Source: Alphaproteobacteria bacterium
GTDB lineage: Bacteria; Pseudomonadota; Alphaproteobacteria; Micavibrionales; Micavibrionaceae
NCBI GenBank assembly: GCA_030432025.1
Contig: JAUIIA010000012.1
Span: 1 to 63,595, forward strand
DNA: 63,595 nucleotides
Direction: 5' to 3'
Positions 31,601 to 34,804 of this stretch are shown here, piece after piece. The notes beneath the pieces are model-generated. The model saw only the letters and a list, made by a program, of their open reading frames with translations. It ran no database searches and was not told the DNA's origin. Position 1 is the stretch's first letter; every line of letters begins with the position of its first letter. A program made the translations under genes and the position numbers.

Positions 31601-31689
31601 GCTACTGCTCCAAACAATGTGAAGAAGACGTTGCCTAATTCTCCGCGGCGGTTGCGCGGATTTCGACCATTTTTAAAGTGTTCGCTCAC
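16618..31689 (-). CDS. Giant pseudopilin-headed, S74-chaperone-tailed fibre protein (5023 residues)
   Basis: First gene of the operon, GTG start at 31689. Residues 20-43 form a membrane helix after a basic RNPRNRRGE stretch. Residues 44-200 look like a pseudopilin globule (DPWGNAYGYC, SAGPNGVFDT, GGGDDIVVS). A fibre body of more than 4000 residues follows, rich in Gly, Thr, Asn, Asp and Ser. It carries NVGIGTTTP units, GFLPPRMTTxQRD units, YadA-head-like SxAIGxxAxA stretches, NNVFIGxxAG arrays and a roughly 100-residue unit ending LTYNxxSGxWEP. A glycine-rich domain spans 4356-4596. The C-terminus has an S74 domain (SDARLKDNIEPL, FGVIAQQLE) near 4860-4946, a coiled coil, and a second helix (WMLLLIGFLGGLCMVLVV) before RKKNQAG. 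S74 domains trimerise fibres and then cut themselves off. No autotransporter barrel and no cleavable Sec peptide are present, so the export route is unknown. Confidence 0.9.
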   Translation of the reverse strand: MSEHFKNGRNPRNRRGELGNVFFTLFGAVAIVGVLGAGIMATMRGPLTTMVEVNRREQAKSELQVAASLVLSVSNDEDNEITCEGGATGDGYTEGPLPVTPGGPTGGGLLPSIGATLTDPWGNAYGYCVWDHGPDAPNSDGACAAEMLAGTVSTNKEAIAVMSAGPNGVFDTTCGADPTYVSPIGGGGDDIVVSKTYDQAISGSGGLWNIKASDPNVAEITKNLEVTGGAQFTDVLSLSGPSAQLRLGASSLLLPDETLTPNSECSSAADVGMLRYNTSGAVEVCDGTNFVNSGSYFGTNANGIDYSGGNVGIGVALPNDALDVAGSAQITGSTALDGAVTAGSTLGVTGATTLTGSFTANSTSNLNDSVVITSTATDSTPVLTINQSGPSEILRVQSDGNVGIGDNSPNDALDVSGAIDLTEALKIDGINTVYNGPGTDTILLGQDAGASVTGNNNTVVGAGAAGTLDGGSGNIVIGQGADVFGAAVNDNLVIGSLLQGDLANSRLGIGFAAGTDVSTFNDTLEVDGSGDFSGTLNVTDTSTFGNNMTITGDTNDGTTDPLTIEDSSSSVIFTVNSNGRVDASDFYIDGTKDLDPGGTCGAGNFSRWDGNSWQCDPDGTGGGDGVGADGLPDVLDNDPSANNLAITDLADPTNAQDAATKNYVDNQIGAASTDRIEDFDGNTYIDVDADGTGGVNSTVFVNSGTQRMSINAAGTLNIGVAGTAPPTTVMQVNMGYGGGVADFGITSVDGRSFDMEFGEEATSFLIRYDGQISATDDRLHIRTPASHVMTFSETNANVKIGATGASGNASSLLELDSTAAGFLAPRMTLAQRDAIGTPATGLLVFSTDAGDSGLFQFYDGGSWVDVGAGGTTGAGLWREDGTNDYIEYDDTLGGVRIGRVTGQPAPVTDWELDVGNSVIYTTANTLAVGSGVVSGTLQVDVTGDIGATQYCDQDGNNCFTAATVSGGGGGLWTDDGTYISYDNAHFLNAGAALDAALDDNGKRFFFYENKAALRGGEIVGADPAWQDANIGLNSIAWGLNARAVGYGSTAFGDYPRATGQRTVALGYHPLASGDYSTSIGRTVTSSGYGSTALGFETRAGDGTASDGSAPGTGLGDYSVAIGAGNASGAVPQVTGDSSVGIFMGDQTGVDVTASNTMSVIGGGLVVGSPTLDDEGSGTYDQRMLYDPATGAFRAGLTSGGEWNSGNRGTGSIGLGRNALASNTGSITIGSFSSSTGQDALAFGFDVIASGQRSMAFSAGNSFGGTNPTVSAVDSFGFFMDNQADVNLATSRTVLIAGGSVIIDPAAPAAQVVPRTSLDVGAATDAFFMPVGTVGQRPGSPLDGMIRFNSDDDAYEVYSTTAGDWIQIVANGSIAGGVAGNDTEVQFNDSGTPGADADFTYDQATNTLSVGSVINVGEKINIAGVAGNAPSFANLDDLDDVSVAGPTDGFLLSYNSGAGSWVAIDPTTLASAIPDRIQDTDNNTFIDVDTTDNGATDTISFNINGGERMLLSNSALDISRVVNISGASTTLTALTLDNTSTPVADQGTRILFEGDTGGVDMSQIFAGWTGGANTNTYLNFSTRDSGVLTEQMRIDAAGNVGIGTTTPNLSAASTALTLSNTNADSTTAFELQGFRSGSDGDVAGIGFYNNTDLLAGIRVRRLGADNSGSLIFSTTNLGTEAEAMRITRTGYVGIGTNNPSEKLTVVENYAGGTNIGVANLDADATAASNVIAVTDAGLVGIGLSSTAGGGLAYLATDVAGGLSVQSEHATTSRVVIQTGAGPSPRMIVDHDGLIGMNTLTPQTLLDVDGTLKIADGGEACDANREGGIRYDGTGDTFYFCALAANGWEAISLGSGVTEITDLSDAYTDYATNNNLFIAQGAGSTIVGDPVTNSGDTNTLVGINAGTGLTTGSGNIMMGFGTASSATTAAGNIFIGNYSGQRVTSAYDNVTLGHGAGRNLDDSNNNVFIGLNAGRGSADTDYSISGTIAIGSTAGAAIETGADNNVFIGRASGAANTTGQSNVYVGRSTGTASTTANNNVYIGDLAGTSNTSSQNTVLGFQAGMNMTGGTSNTYLGYQAGIQNLSGDSNIMIGLGANAPTTATNDWLNIGDAIEADMASREVFIDAPAAEPLDTDFDNGSWSLWLDEVNDEFELKGVKSDGSVITQTVGSSSSVIYLDDLGDVTTDYTVDFNMSLGQGAGASLLGSAQNNVFLGQNAGNNTTSGSSNTFLGRSAGISNTSGPSNVAIGHTAGRYNETGGNNVFIGRNAGQGTAAGSSDVNDSVIIGFSSAIGIQSGANLNTLLGHSVGTALTDGSSNTLIGANAGDSLTSGDNNIMIGVGADVNGATASNELNIGNTIYGDLANTTVTVPGHAALGANSTVNTNYFGATTHQSILNVAESIASADPTRGIAVQLEVAPTAATDNVGVNIDARTDTASAQNINSLIGNYAIARHEGTGTVSLLEGVRGNALISNGAGTVASAVAVNGAVGNFGSTNITAAHGVRASVGNLGSGTITDAYGVLVAPATNAGTITNNYGLYVSDQTGLGTNNFNIYSDGTGVNYFEGNVGIGTTDPTNKLTILDGNIAIREDDDGDNAVQIGAGTDIGWILLSNAGTQNTYINSALGAPSYFNAGGYVFGNTTIDASAYLQIDSTTQGFLPPRMTTTERDNIALPATGLTVYNTTTNTTDYFNGTAWVSFSTAAGTDNDWQVDIPNSYVYNTTDNIGIGTATPQSNLHLGAAASTLRISSDGDNTAIIIDDMDTANRTSFIDFQTSGGATRARIAAHTGDSGTDDELVLNTGNTVGQMMDMTSDNQDGTAFGLYYNVDKGTGTGDDWGLLINKTTTASPGTSRLIEGITDSTSQFWVDDAGNGYLRSELGIGTTTTSGVLHAVSDNRDMFLDSINGTNASFGPDFQLRRSRAGAIVQENDKLGGVRFYGHDGNDFRAAGTILVESDGTPGANDMPGRMVFNVTADGELIGDGTAEMVIKNTGNVGIGTLSPTSELHVVGTNNTDITIENNDPSAALGARLTLDNTIQTGGRAFDIWSTGSGNGPGAGSLEIFDVTAGATRIAIDPSGRIGMGTNNPEDSALLDLTSTTLGFLPPRMTTGQRDLVAAPVAGLTIYNTTDGLYQFFNGTIWADVGSNAVGAIAINDLTDAVTTTGSSNNLFLVTTPSSLGATDTDNIGLGLNALTNLNDSGAQSNIAIGGTALSDVSGGDGNIALGYFASPKVTTGGNNITMGSFTANEITSGNSNISIGDGSGSSNDTGSDNIFIGEDAGIGSVIGVMNRNIAIGTRAGSTIEGGAGGADNNLLLGYQAGDVITTGDNNIIIGYDVDPSSATASSELNIGDLIYGDLANNQVMIGDTRVIQALPNSNQMFQSYFDATATNIGDFAIGTSSNAATRKSDIDLFRSRGGVGSETAVANDDELGSIRFTGYDGNSYETRAQITGHVDGAVSDGTVPTAITFRTETNTNVGTSAERMRISSAGNVGIGTPTPDTLLHLHDQGNNPQFRLSGPGNSIGEIIFEENDQGNNFIIRYSGADNNLSFIGAQSGTTMSLGRERASVAIGGTTDTLDADDTNIPDGTLTIEDGALCTDDGGTNCNDVSREAGSIYALGTGSILMPAGTTAQRPTGIDGMIRFNSTTDSYEVYSTTAGDWVAIVSAGAAVGGGGAGADTQVIYNDSGTLTGEAAFTYDQSNDTMTIASVSATDRISLTPKTSVGTPNGLAINDLDDVNTSGVTDGQLLAYNNTSGDWEPVSAGSGGLWTDNTTYISRTGDILVDGTYTGTSSVPVSGAGVRMFFDVETAAFRVGSVNSNQWDDSNVSSYSIAMGQNPRADAANAVAIGPNSIAGGSSSVAIGQNAVAQRSGSFALGTSVTTDGESAMAIGRTSEASGYGSIALGQQVLVGDGTYNSGAGDGSMAIGLLDDAVGNITDPQVTGIQSLGIFMGPQAGYNLSADNRMALVGGDFLIDDDGTAGSQGCIRYVEGTGLQFSNDCSSYTDFGTATVGGTDTQVHFNNAGVEDGDAGLTYLAASDTLNIGSTVNVGDLVSIGSTTGAAAPTGTTGTVSLNLGDLGDVSTTAPTDTQVLTYNASTGEWEPQAAGAGSSVWTAAASGNGSDIRYNPAGDDDDVLIGVDSVTAFMDNNGQADLEVEGLVKATAFNPADGNPITWGDGTTTILADASSDYIALNTDSATQLLVTASGVGIFTITPSAELDVNGDIEADSLILNGVAGNAPTYVTPSIALSEVSDVDLTGFSDGDVLTYNNTSGNWEPQAAGASSLWTDLTGGRIHYGTTSANQVGVGTNNPAVTLDVSGTLRFGDGGETCGASYEGALRYVSATKELQMCNGTDWVGIVNATGATGGGCTDSQTFSTPGEYTFTVDASNFGCTFKVRVYGAGGGGGAGAGQGGAAEFDFTPAAMGDFELYVGETGAASSTIPTLGGGAAGDPSGGDSGGGASAVGYNDGSFTLLMVSGGGGANGSGAAGDGGSLNGCGGNGSNGAEGGCTNVGGGISAYLGGDGGSAGGSGANANGNSGGAGVAKYLISGGGAGYSGDAGGGGGGYGGGEGGDSGGDAGAGGGGYVNSASVDNEVAITPIALGNDGRVEIVAISGTPTLPAGTVLNDLADTAVPSPTDGDVLTWDNSSSRWVAQTAGGGLWTAGTGEDIYYDGTTPEVGIGTTTPAYMLHVEDGDIALGDTTDAARKIFLQRNGTMLGKLSTDDSDLTLAAMNGNDIRITPDGGITDGGLFIADSGDIAIKHTNPQALLDLGNNTVGSPKFLFHSNGNVKAGMGVDMTGATWEANIFGQGNGTNGHLSFGFIQDSDGTTYNEEMRLTETGFLGINNTAPNVELDVTGDIEYTGTITDVSDARLKDNIEPLTKYGSLLDRIDQIETVSFVMKGDEDKRKEFGVIAQQLETVFPELVHTAEDEMGTKSVNYVGLIAPMIEATKELKDENAALKTELEEMRSERKDVKDAVESLNKQVELLNKAAANKVEKASILPENWMLLLIGFLGGLCMVLVVTRKKNQAG
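16640..17110 (-). other. S74 intramolecular chaperone, coiled coil and C-terminal membrane helix
   Basis: About residues 4860-5018 of the giant protein. SDARLKDNIEPLTKYGSLL opens the S74 domain and carries the Ser and Lys expected of the self-cleaving dyad. KEFGVIAQQLETVFPELV and SVNYVGLIAPMIEATKEL follow, as in the family. Then comes a heptad-like stretch (ENAALKTELEEMRSERKD, LNKQVELLNKAA) and the hydrophobic WMLLLIGFLGGLCMVLVV with the basic tail RKKNQAG. A membrane-anchored chaperone tail is unlike phage fibres, where the released piece is soluble. Confidence 0.8.
17900..18620 (-). repeat. Glycine-rich domain of the giant protein
   Basis: About residues 4356-4596. It starts with QTFSTPGEYTFTVDAS and FKVRVYGAGGGGGAG, then long Gly runs alternate with Ala, Ser and Asn (GGGGYGGGEGGDSGGDAG), closing with DGRVEIVAI. 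This is the layout of the Gly-rich domain seen in some receptors and surface or phage fibre proteins. Its GGN/GGC codon runs make this the most repetitive DNA of the gene and a likely assembly or slippage hotspot. Confidence 0.75.
19980..20240 (-). repeat. YadA-head-like repeats, block 2
   Basis: About residues 3816-3903 of the giant protein. Units: SIAMGQNPRADAANAVAIG, NSIAGGSSSVAIGQNAVAQ, RSGSFALGTSVTTDGESAMA, SEASGYGSIALGQQVLVG. It resembles block 1 and is followed by a similar PQVTGxxSxGIFMGxQ segment, again suggesting duplication of a multi-part unit. Confidence 0.7.
21680..22215 (-). repeat. NNVFIGxxAG repeat array 3
   Basis: About residues 3158-3337. Units include NIGLGLNALTNLNDSGAQSN, NIALGYFASPKVTTGGNN and NIFIGEDAGIGSVIGVMN, ending NIIIGYDVDPSSATASS. 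This array is more diverged than arrays 1 and 2. Confidence 0.7.
24660..25080 (-). repeat. NNVFIGxxAG repeat array 2
   Basis: About residues 2203-2343. Units include NVFLGQNAGNNTTSGSSN, TFLGRSAGISNTSGPSN and NVFIGRNAGQGTAAGSSD, ending in NIMIGVGADVNGATASN. The block is followed by ELNIGNTIYGDLANTTV, as arrays 1 and 3 are followed by the related WLNIGDAIEADMAS and ELNIGDLIYGDLANN, so array and tail segment appear to be copied together. Confidence 0.75.
25405..26085 (-). repeat. NNVFIGxxAG repeat array 1
   Basis: About residues 1868-2095 of the giant protein repeat the pattern N[TN]xx[VI]Gxx[AS]Gxxxx[TS]Gxx every 17-24 residues (NTLVGINAGTGLTTGSGN, NVFIGRASGAANTTGQSN, NVYVGRSTGTASTTANN). This is the longest of the three such arrays. 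Confidence 0.75.
28390..28600 (-). repeat. YadA-head-like repeats, block 1
   Basis: About residues 1030-1100 of the giant protein contain a run of 14-residue-type units: SIAWGLNARAVGYGSTAFG, PRATGQRTVALGYHPLASG, DYSTSIGRTVTSSGYGSTAL. This is the left-handed roll pattern of trimeric autotransporter heads (SxAxG..A.A.G), but without the YadA anchor domain. Confidence 0.7.
31090..31640 (-). other. Pseudopilin-like N-terminal module of the giant protein
   Basis: The first 200 residues combine one hydrophobic helix (NVFFTLFGAVAIVGVLGAG), an amphipathic continuation (NRREQAKSELQVAASLVLSV), and a C-terminal part with LTDPWGNAYGYC, IAVMSAGPNGVFD and GGGDDIVVSKT. The DPWGNxYxY ... SxGxDG ... GxxDDI pattern is the hallmark of GspG-type major pseudopilins of type II secretion, where the last loop binds calcium. 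A canonical prepilin-peptidase site (Gly, then Phe/Met, with Glu at +5) is absent; the sequence reads RRGELGNVFF. Extra cysteines (CVWDH, GACA, TTCG) could form disulfides. Confidence 0.6.
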
Positions 31690-31958
31690 GATAAGCGTCA
31701 GCCCCCAAAAGTACGGTTTTTTGTTGCAATCAATCCTTGATCTTCAACGCGACCAAAAATCCCGGTACTCAAATTTTTCGAAATTCACTTATAAGTATGA
31801 GCGAAACTTATTACTAAAACCTTATCATTCGCTTAAAAAATCGCTGCGAATCTGGGGATATGCCTTTGATATTCCATAACTTTGCGCGCGAATCGATGCT
31901 GCACCGCCGAAGAGGAGGTGAGTCAATATTGCGTCAGTCAAAAACGCATACGAATCGG
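31690..31958. promoter_or_regulatory. 269-bp gap upstream of the giant operon
   Basis: This gap must hold the promoter for the five-gene operon, unless transcription reads in from the same-strand ABC1 gene. I see no convincing -35/-10 pair on the minus strand. A perfect 10-bp palindrome ACTTATAAGT (31787-31796) and an AT-rich stretch around it are the only notable elements; the palindrome could be an operator or part of a -10 (TATAAG on the minus strand). The giant gene has a GGGGG run about 13 nt before its GTG. Confidence 0.3.
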
Positions 31959-33326
31959 TCAGTTTGTGGAAAGAAGTTCGAATTGCTCTAAAGCTTTGGT
32001 TTGACGATCGTGAAGTGCCTTCTCGTCAAAGTCCTCAATCAACTCGTTAAATATGCGGTACCAGTTGATTTGGGCGTCCATGTGAATGAAAACGGAGCCA
32101 AGCCCGAGCGCGGCCCTGTCCATGAAAACAAATTCGCGGGGAACGGCGATGCCGCCGCTCTCTTTTCCAAGCTCACGTAGTTTTTTGTGAACTTTTTCAG
32201 CGGTTTCACGGCCATAGACGGCCCCTTCGGCGTGTCCGATTGCGCGAACTTTATCGTCCATAATCGGTCCATAGAGGAAACCGGCCCAGATATTCAATGT
32301 ATCAATTTGTTCTTCTGAGAGGTTTTTGAAGCCCCATGTCTCGTAAGCGTGAACCGCGAGTTCACGGTCGTCTTTCATGAGGGCGTGATAGAGGTCAATA
32401 ACACCGCGAACAAAGCTTGGGGGGAAGACACGTACACACCCGAAATCGAGTAAATTAATGCTCAAATCTTTACGGACTGTGTAATTGCCCAAATGCGGAT
32501 CGCCGTGAATGGTGCCGTAATAATAAAGTGGCACATACCATGCGCGGAACATGTTCATGGCGATTTCATTACGCTTTTCCTGAGCGGCATCCTTATAATC
32601 TAGGATTTTATCCCCATCTAGCCATGTGCTTGTCAGCAAACGGTCTGTTGAAAGGTCGTCGATTACTTCCGGCACATGCACGCCCTTTTCGTCCTTAAGC
32701 ATGTGTGCGTAGAGTTTGCAGTGCTTGGCCTCACGCTTGTAATCCAGCTCTTCGCGCAATCGTTCCGCCAGCTCTGTATGGATTTGCTGGGTTTTGATCG
32801 CTTTATCATAGCGCTCATAGATGTTGAAAATGATCTTGAGTTGATGCAGATCCGTGTCGATGGCGCTTTGCATGTCAGGATATTGAAGTTTGCAGGCCAG
32901 TAATTGGCCATCTTTGGCTAAGGCTTTGTGAACTTGCCCTAAACTCGCGGCCGCGGCGGCGTCTTTTTCGAAGTTTTCGAACAGTTTTTCCCAGCCCGGT
33001 CCAAGCTCGTTACACATACGGCGGCGGACAAACGGCCAGCCCATAGGTGGTGCATCGGATTGGAGCTGCCGCAATTCATCGGCATATTCTGCGGGAAGGG
33101 CTTCGGGGATGGTGGCTAAAATCTGGCCGACCTTCATTAAGGGGCCTTTTAAATTTCCCAGAGCGGTTGTGAGTGCGCGGGCGTGATCTGCGCGATCAAT
33201 CTTCAGACCTAAAAATCGTTCACCGGCCAGTTTCGTCGCTAAACCAGCCATAGTGCCGGATACACGCCCGTAACGGGCAATGCGACCGCCGACCGTATTC
33301 TCCTTATAATTTTTGTCCTCGCTCAT
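31959..33326 (-). CDS. ABC1/COQ8-family atypical kinase
   Basis: 455 residues from the ATG at 33326; an in-frame extension upstream would run into the divergent COQ9 gene and has no family-like sequence. All ABC1 hallmarks are visible: the KxGQ motif (LMKVGQILATIPEALP, Lys65-Gln68), the Ala-rich loop AAAASLGQVHKA replacing the usual P-loop, ACKLQYP with the ATP-binding Lys, the ExD segment EELDYKREAKH, the catalytic loop IHGDPHLGN and the metal-binding LLDFG. Family members (COQ8/ADCK3, UbiB) support ubiquinone synthesis, probably as ATPases acting on lipid intermediates. The form with KxGQ and AAASxGQVH resembles mitochondrial COQ8. The 61-bp gap to divergent COQ9 supports a ubiquinone role and a shared promoter region. 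No C-terminal membrane helices were seen. Confidence 0.88.
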   Translation of the reverse strand: MSEDKNYKENTVGGRIARYGRVSGTMAGLATKLAGERFLGLKIDRADHARALTTALGNLKGPLMKVGQILATIPEALPAEYADELRQLQSDAPPMGWPFVRRRMCNELGPGWEKLFENFEKDAAAAASLGQVHKALAKDGQLLACKLQYPDMQSAIDTDLHQLKIIFNIYERYDKAIKTQQIHTELAERLREELDYKREAKHCKLYAHMLKDEKGVHVPEVIDDLSTDRLLTSTWLDGDKILDYKDAAQEKRNEIAMNMFRAWYVPLYYYGTIHGDPHLGNYTVRKDLSINLLDFGCVRVFPPSFVRGVIDLYHALMKDDRELAVHAYETWGFKNLSEEQIDTLNIWAGFLYGPIMDDKVRAIGHAEGAVYGRETAEKVHKKLRELGKESGGIAVPREFVFMDRAALGLGSVFIHMDAQINWYRIFNELIEDFDEKALHDRQTKALEQFELLSTN

Positions 33327-33387
33327 AGCACTATAGATGTGGCGGTTTTGGGTGGAAAGTCTAGCAAAAAAGTCTGATAATAGAGAA

Positions 33388-33984
33388 ATGAATAAAGAAA
33401 ACGTTACGGATGCACGCGACGAAATTATTAAGGCGGCCTTGCCGAATGTTCCCTTTGAGGGGTGGAACTGGAAAACAATCGAAACGGCCGCAGAAGACGC
33501 AGGGCATAGCAAGGCTCTGGCTCGTGCTGTTTTTCCCGGTCGTGTAAATGACGCGTTGGACGCTTTTTCCGATTGGGCTGATCGGCAGATGTTGGCTGAT
33601 CTAGATACCATTCACCCGGAAGATCTGAGGATACGTGACCGCATCAGGACTGCGATACTTGCGCGTTACCGCTTGCTTGAAAACGATAAGGATGCGGTAC
33701 GCATGAGCGTGCAGTATTTCCTGCGCCCCATGCAAAAACCTACCGGAGCAAAGCTGGTTTGGCGAACGGCCGACAGGATATGGGATTGGGCCGGAGACAC
33801 GGCGACAGATTATAACCGCTATACCAAACGCGGTTTATTATCAGGGATAATTGTATCAACGACTTTGGTATGGTTGAACGACGATTCAGAAACTATGGAC
33901 AATACCAAAGCGTTTCTGGACAGGCGTATCGAAAATGTGATGCAATTTGGGAAAATAATAAACAAAATTAAAAAGGCCTCTTAA
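33388..33984 (+). CDS. COQ9 family protein (ubiquinone biosynthesis)
   Basis: 198 residues, taking the ATG at 33388 (MNKENVTDARDEIIKAAL); a start 51 bp upstream would lie inside the promoter gap. The N-terminal helices (GWNWKTIETAAEDAG) have the TetR-like arrangement of COQ9, and the C-terminal half has the family's DWAGDTATDYNRYTKRGLL segment followed by a long amphipathic helix. COQ9 binds lipids and presents ubiquinone intermediates to the hydroxylase COQ7 in mitochondria; alphaproteobacterial homologues are presumed to do the same at the inner membrane. It is divergent from the COQ8-like kinase and 4 bp upstream of the DotI/IcmL-like gene, with which it is probably cotranscribed. Confidence 0.88.
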   Translation: MNKENVTDARDEIIKAALPNVPFEGWNWKTIETAAEDAGHSKALARAVFPGRVNDALDAFSDWADRQMLADLDTIHPEDLRIRDRIRTAILARYRLLENDKDAVRMSVQYFLRPMQKPTGAKLVWRTADRIWDWAGDTATDYNRYTKRGLLSGIIVSTTLVWLNDDSETMDNTKAFLDRRIENVMQFGKIINKIKKAS

Positions 33985-33988
33985 TATC

Positions 33989-34690
33989 ATGCGCTTACAT
34001 CTCCTTCTCTTTGCTGTTTTACTGAGTTCTGTGTTCGTTATTGCACCTAAGCAGTCGCATGCGGGCTGGGTCGAGTTTTTCTTCCCTATGCTTAAAGATG
34101 AAGCAGAGGACCCTGCAAATACTCTGCGTGCTCCTTTTGCCGAGCCGGAAGAGGGGGAAGACGTCGAGGCGACAGAAGAACAGACAGATACTGTCGATTT
34201 GCGAAACCCTAGTAATAAAAGCGTTCCACTAAATTTATCTCACCGTTCCGACCGTGATATTGGCCGCTGGGTGACGACGGCCGTTGCGGATGCGATTACG
34301 TTTGTCGAAGAAGACTCTGCGGCTGAAATGGAAGAGCATAAGGCCAAGTTTGATAAGAATGGCTGGGCCGAGTTTGAAAAGTTCTTGGCTGATACGAATA
34401 TGATCAAAGTTATCGAGAGTGACCGTTACCAGCTTCGTAGCTATGTTAAGGGTACGCCGTTGCTTTTGAATGAAGGTTCTGTTTCCCAACGTTATCGCTG
34501 GCTATACGAAGTATCTGCTGACATTAGTTATATGGATCGTAACGTTAAGGACTATGACAAGGCCGAGCCACAAACCCGTAATTTGAGAATTCTGGTGCAG
34601 ATTGGCCGTCATAAGGACGCCAACAACGAGGCGGGTATTTTCATTGAGCGTTGGGACGGCAAGGTCGTGCGCGCAGAAGATCAAAAGTAA
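33989..34690 (+). CDS. Orphan DotI/IcmL-like periplasmic protein
   Basis: 233 residues. The signal peptide MRLHLLLFAVLLSSVFVIAP ends around SHA-GWVEFF. An acidic linker (EEGEDVEATEEQ) leads to a C-terminal domain from about residue 80. The order RDIGRWVTTAVADAITF, FDKNGWAEFEKFLADTN, a KGTPLLLNEG strand, RYRWLYEVSADISY, RILVQIGRHK and AGIFIERWDG reproduces the DotI/IcmL/TraM domain of type IVB secretion and conjugation systems, a VirB8-like fold. DotI proper has an N-terminal membrane helix, whereas this copy appears to have a cleavable signal and so would be free in the periplasm. No other Dot/Icm gene is in the window; it follows COQ9 by 4 bp. Its role is unknown. Confidence 0.75.
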   Translation: MRLHLLLFAVLLSSVFVIAPKQSHAGWVEFFFPMLKDEAEDPANTLRAPFAEPEEGEDVEATEEQTDTVDLRNPSNKSVPLNLSHRSDRDIGRWVTTAVADAITFVEEDSAAEMEEHKAKFDKNGWAEFEKFLADTNMIKVIESDRYQLRSYVKGTPLLLNEGSVSQRYRWLYEVSADISYMDRNVKDYDKAEPQTRNLRILVQIGRHKDANNEAGIFIERWDGKVVRAEDQK

Positions 34691-34804
34691 CGTTTACGGT
34701 TAGTAACTTCAGCTTTTTAGCGCATAGGCATTTTACTTCTGCTTGTGCTCTTCTAAACTACCCTTTCACGAATCAGTTATGAATTTTTTTGACAGGAGTA
34801 TGCG

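Noticed and set aside
16618-31689. Trimeric autotransporter (type Vc) call for the giant protein
   Set aside because: YadA-like heads are present, but there is no ESPR/Sec signal and no C-terminal YadA anchor barrel; the C-terminus is S74 plus a membrane helix.
16618-31689. Prophage tail-fibre locus
   Set aside because: S74 and fibre repeats occur in phages, but no capsid, portal, tail or lysis genes are nearby and the operon encodes signal peptides and a pseudopilin-like head.
31337-31879. 180-residue plus-strand frame crossing the giant gene start and the promoter gap
   Set aside because: Low-complexity Pro/Ser composition mirroring the minus-strand Gly-rich codons; no ribosome-binding site.
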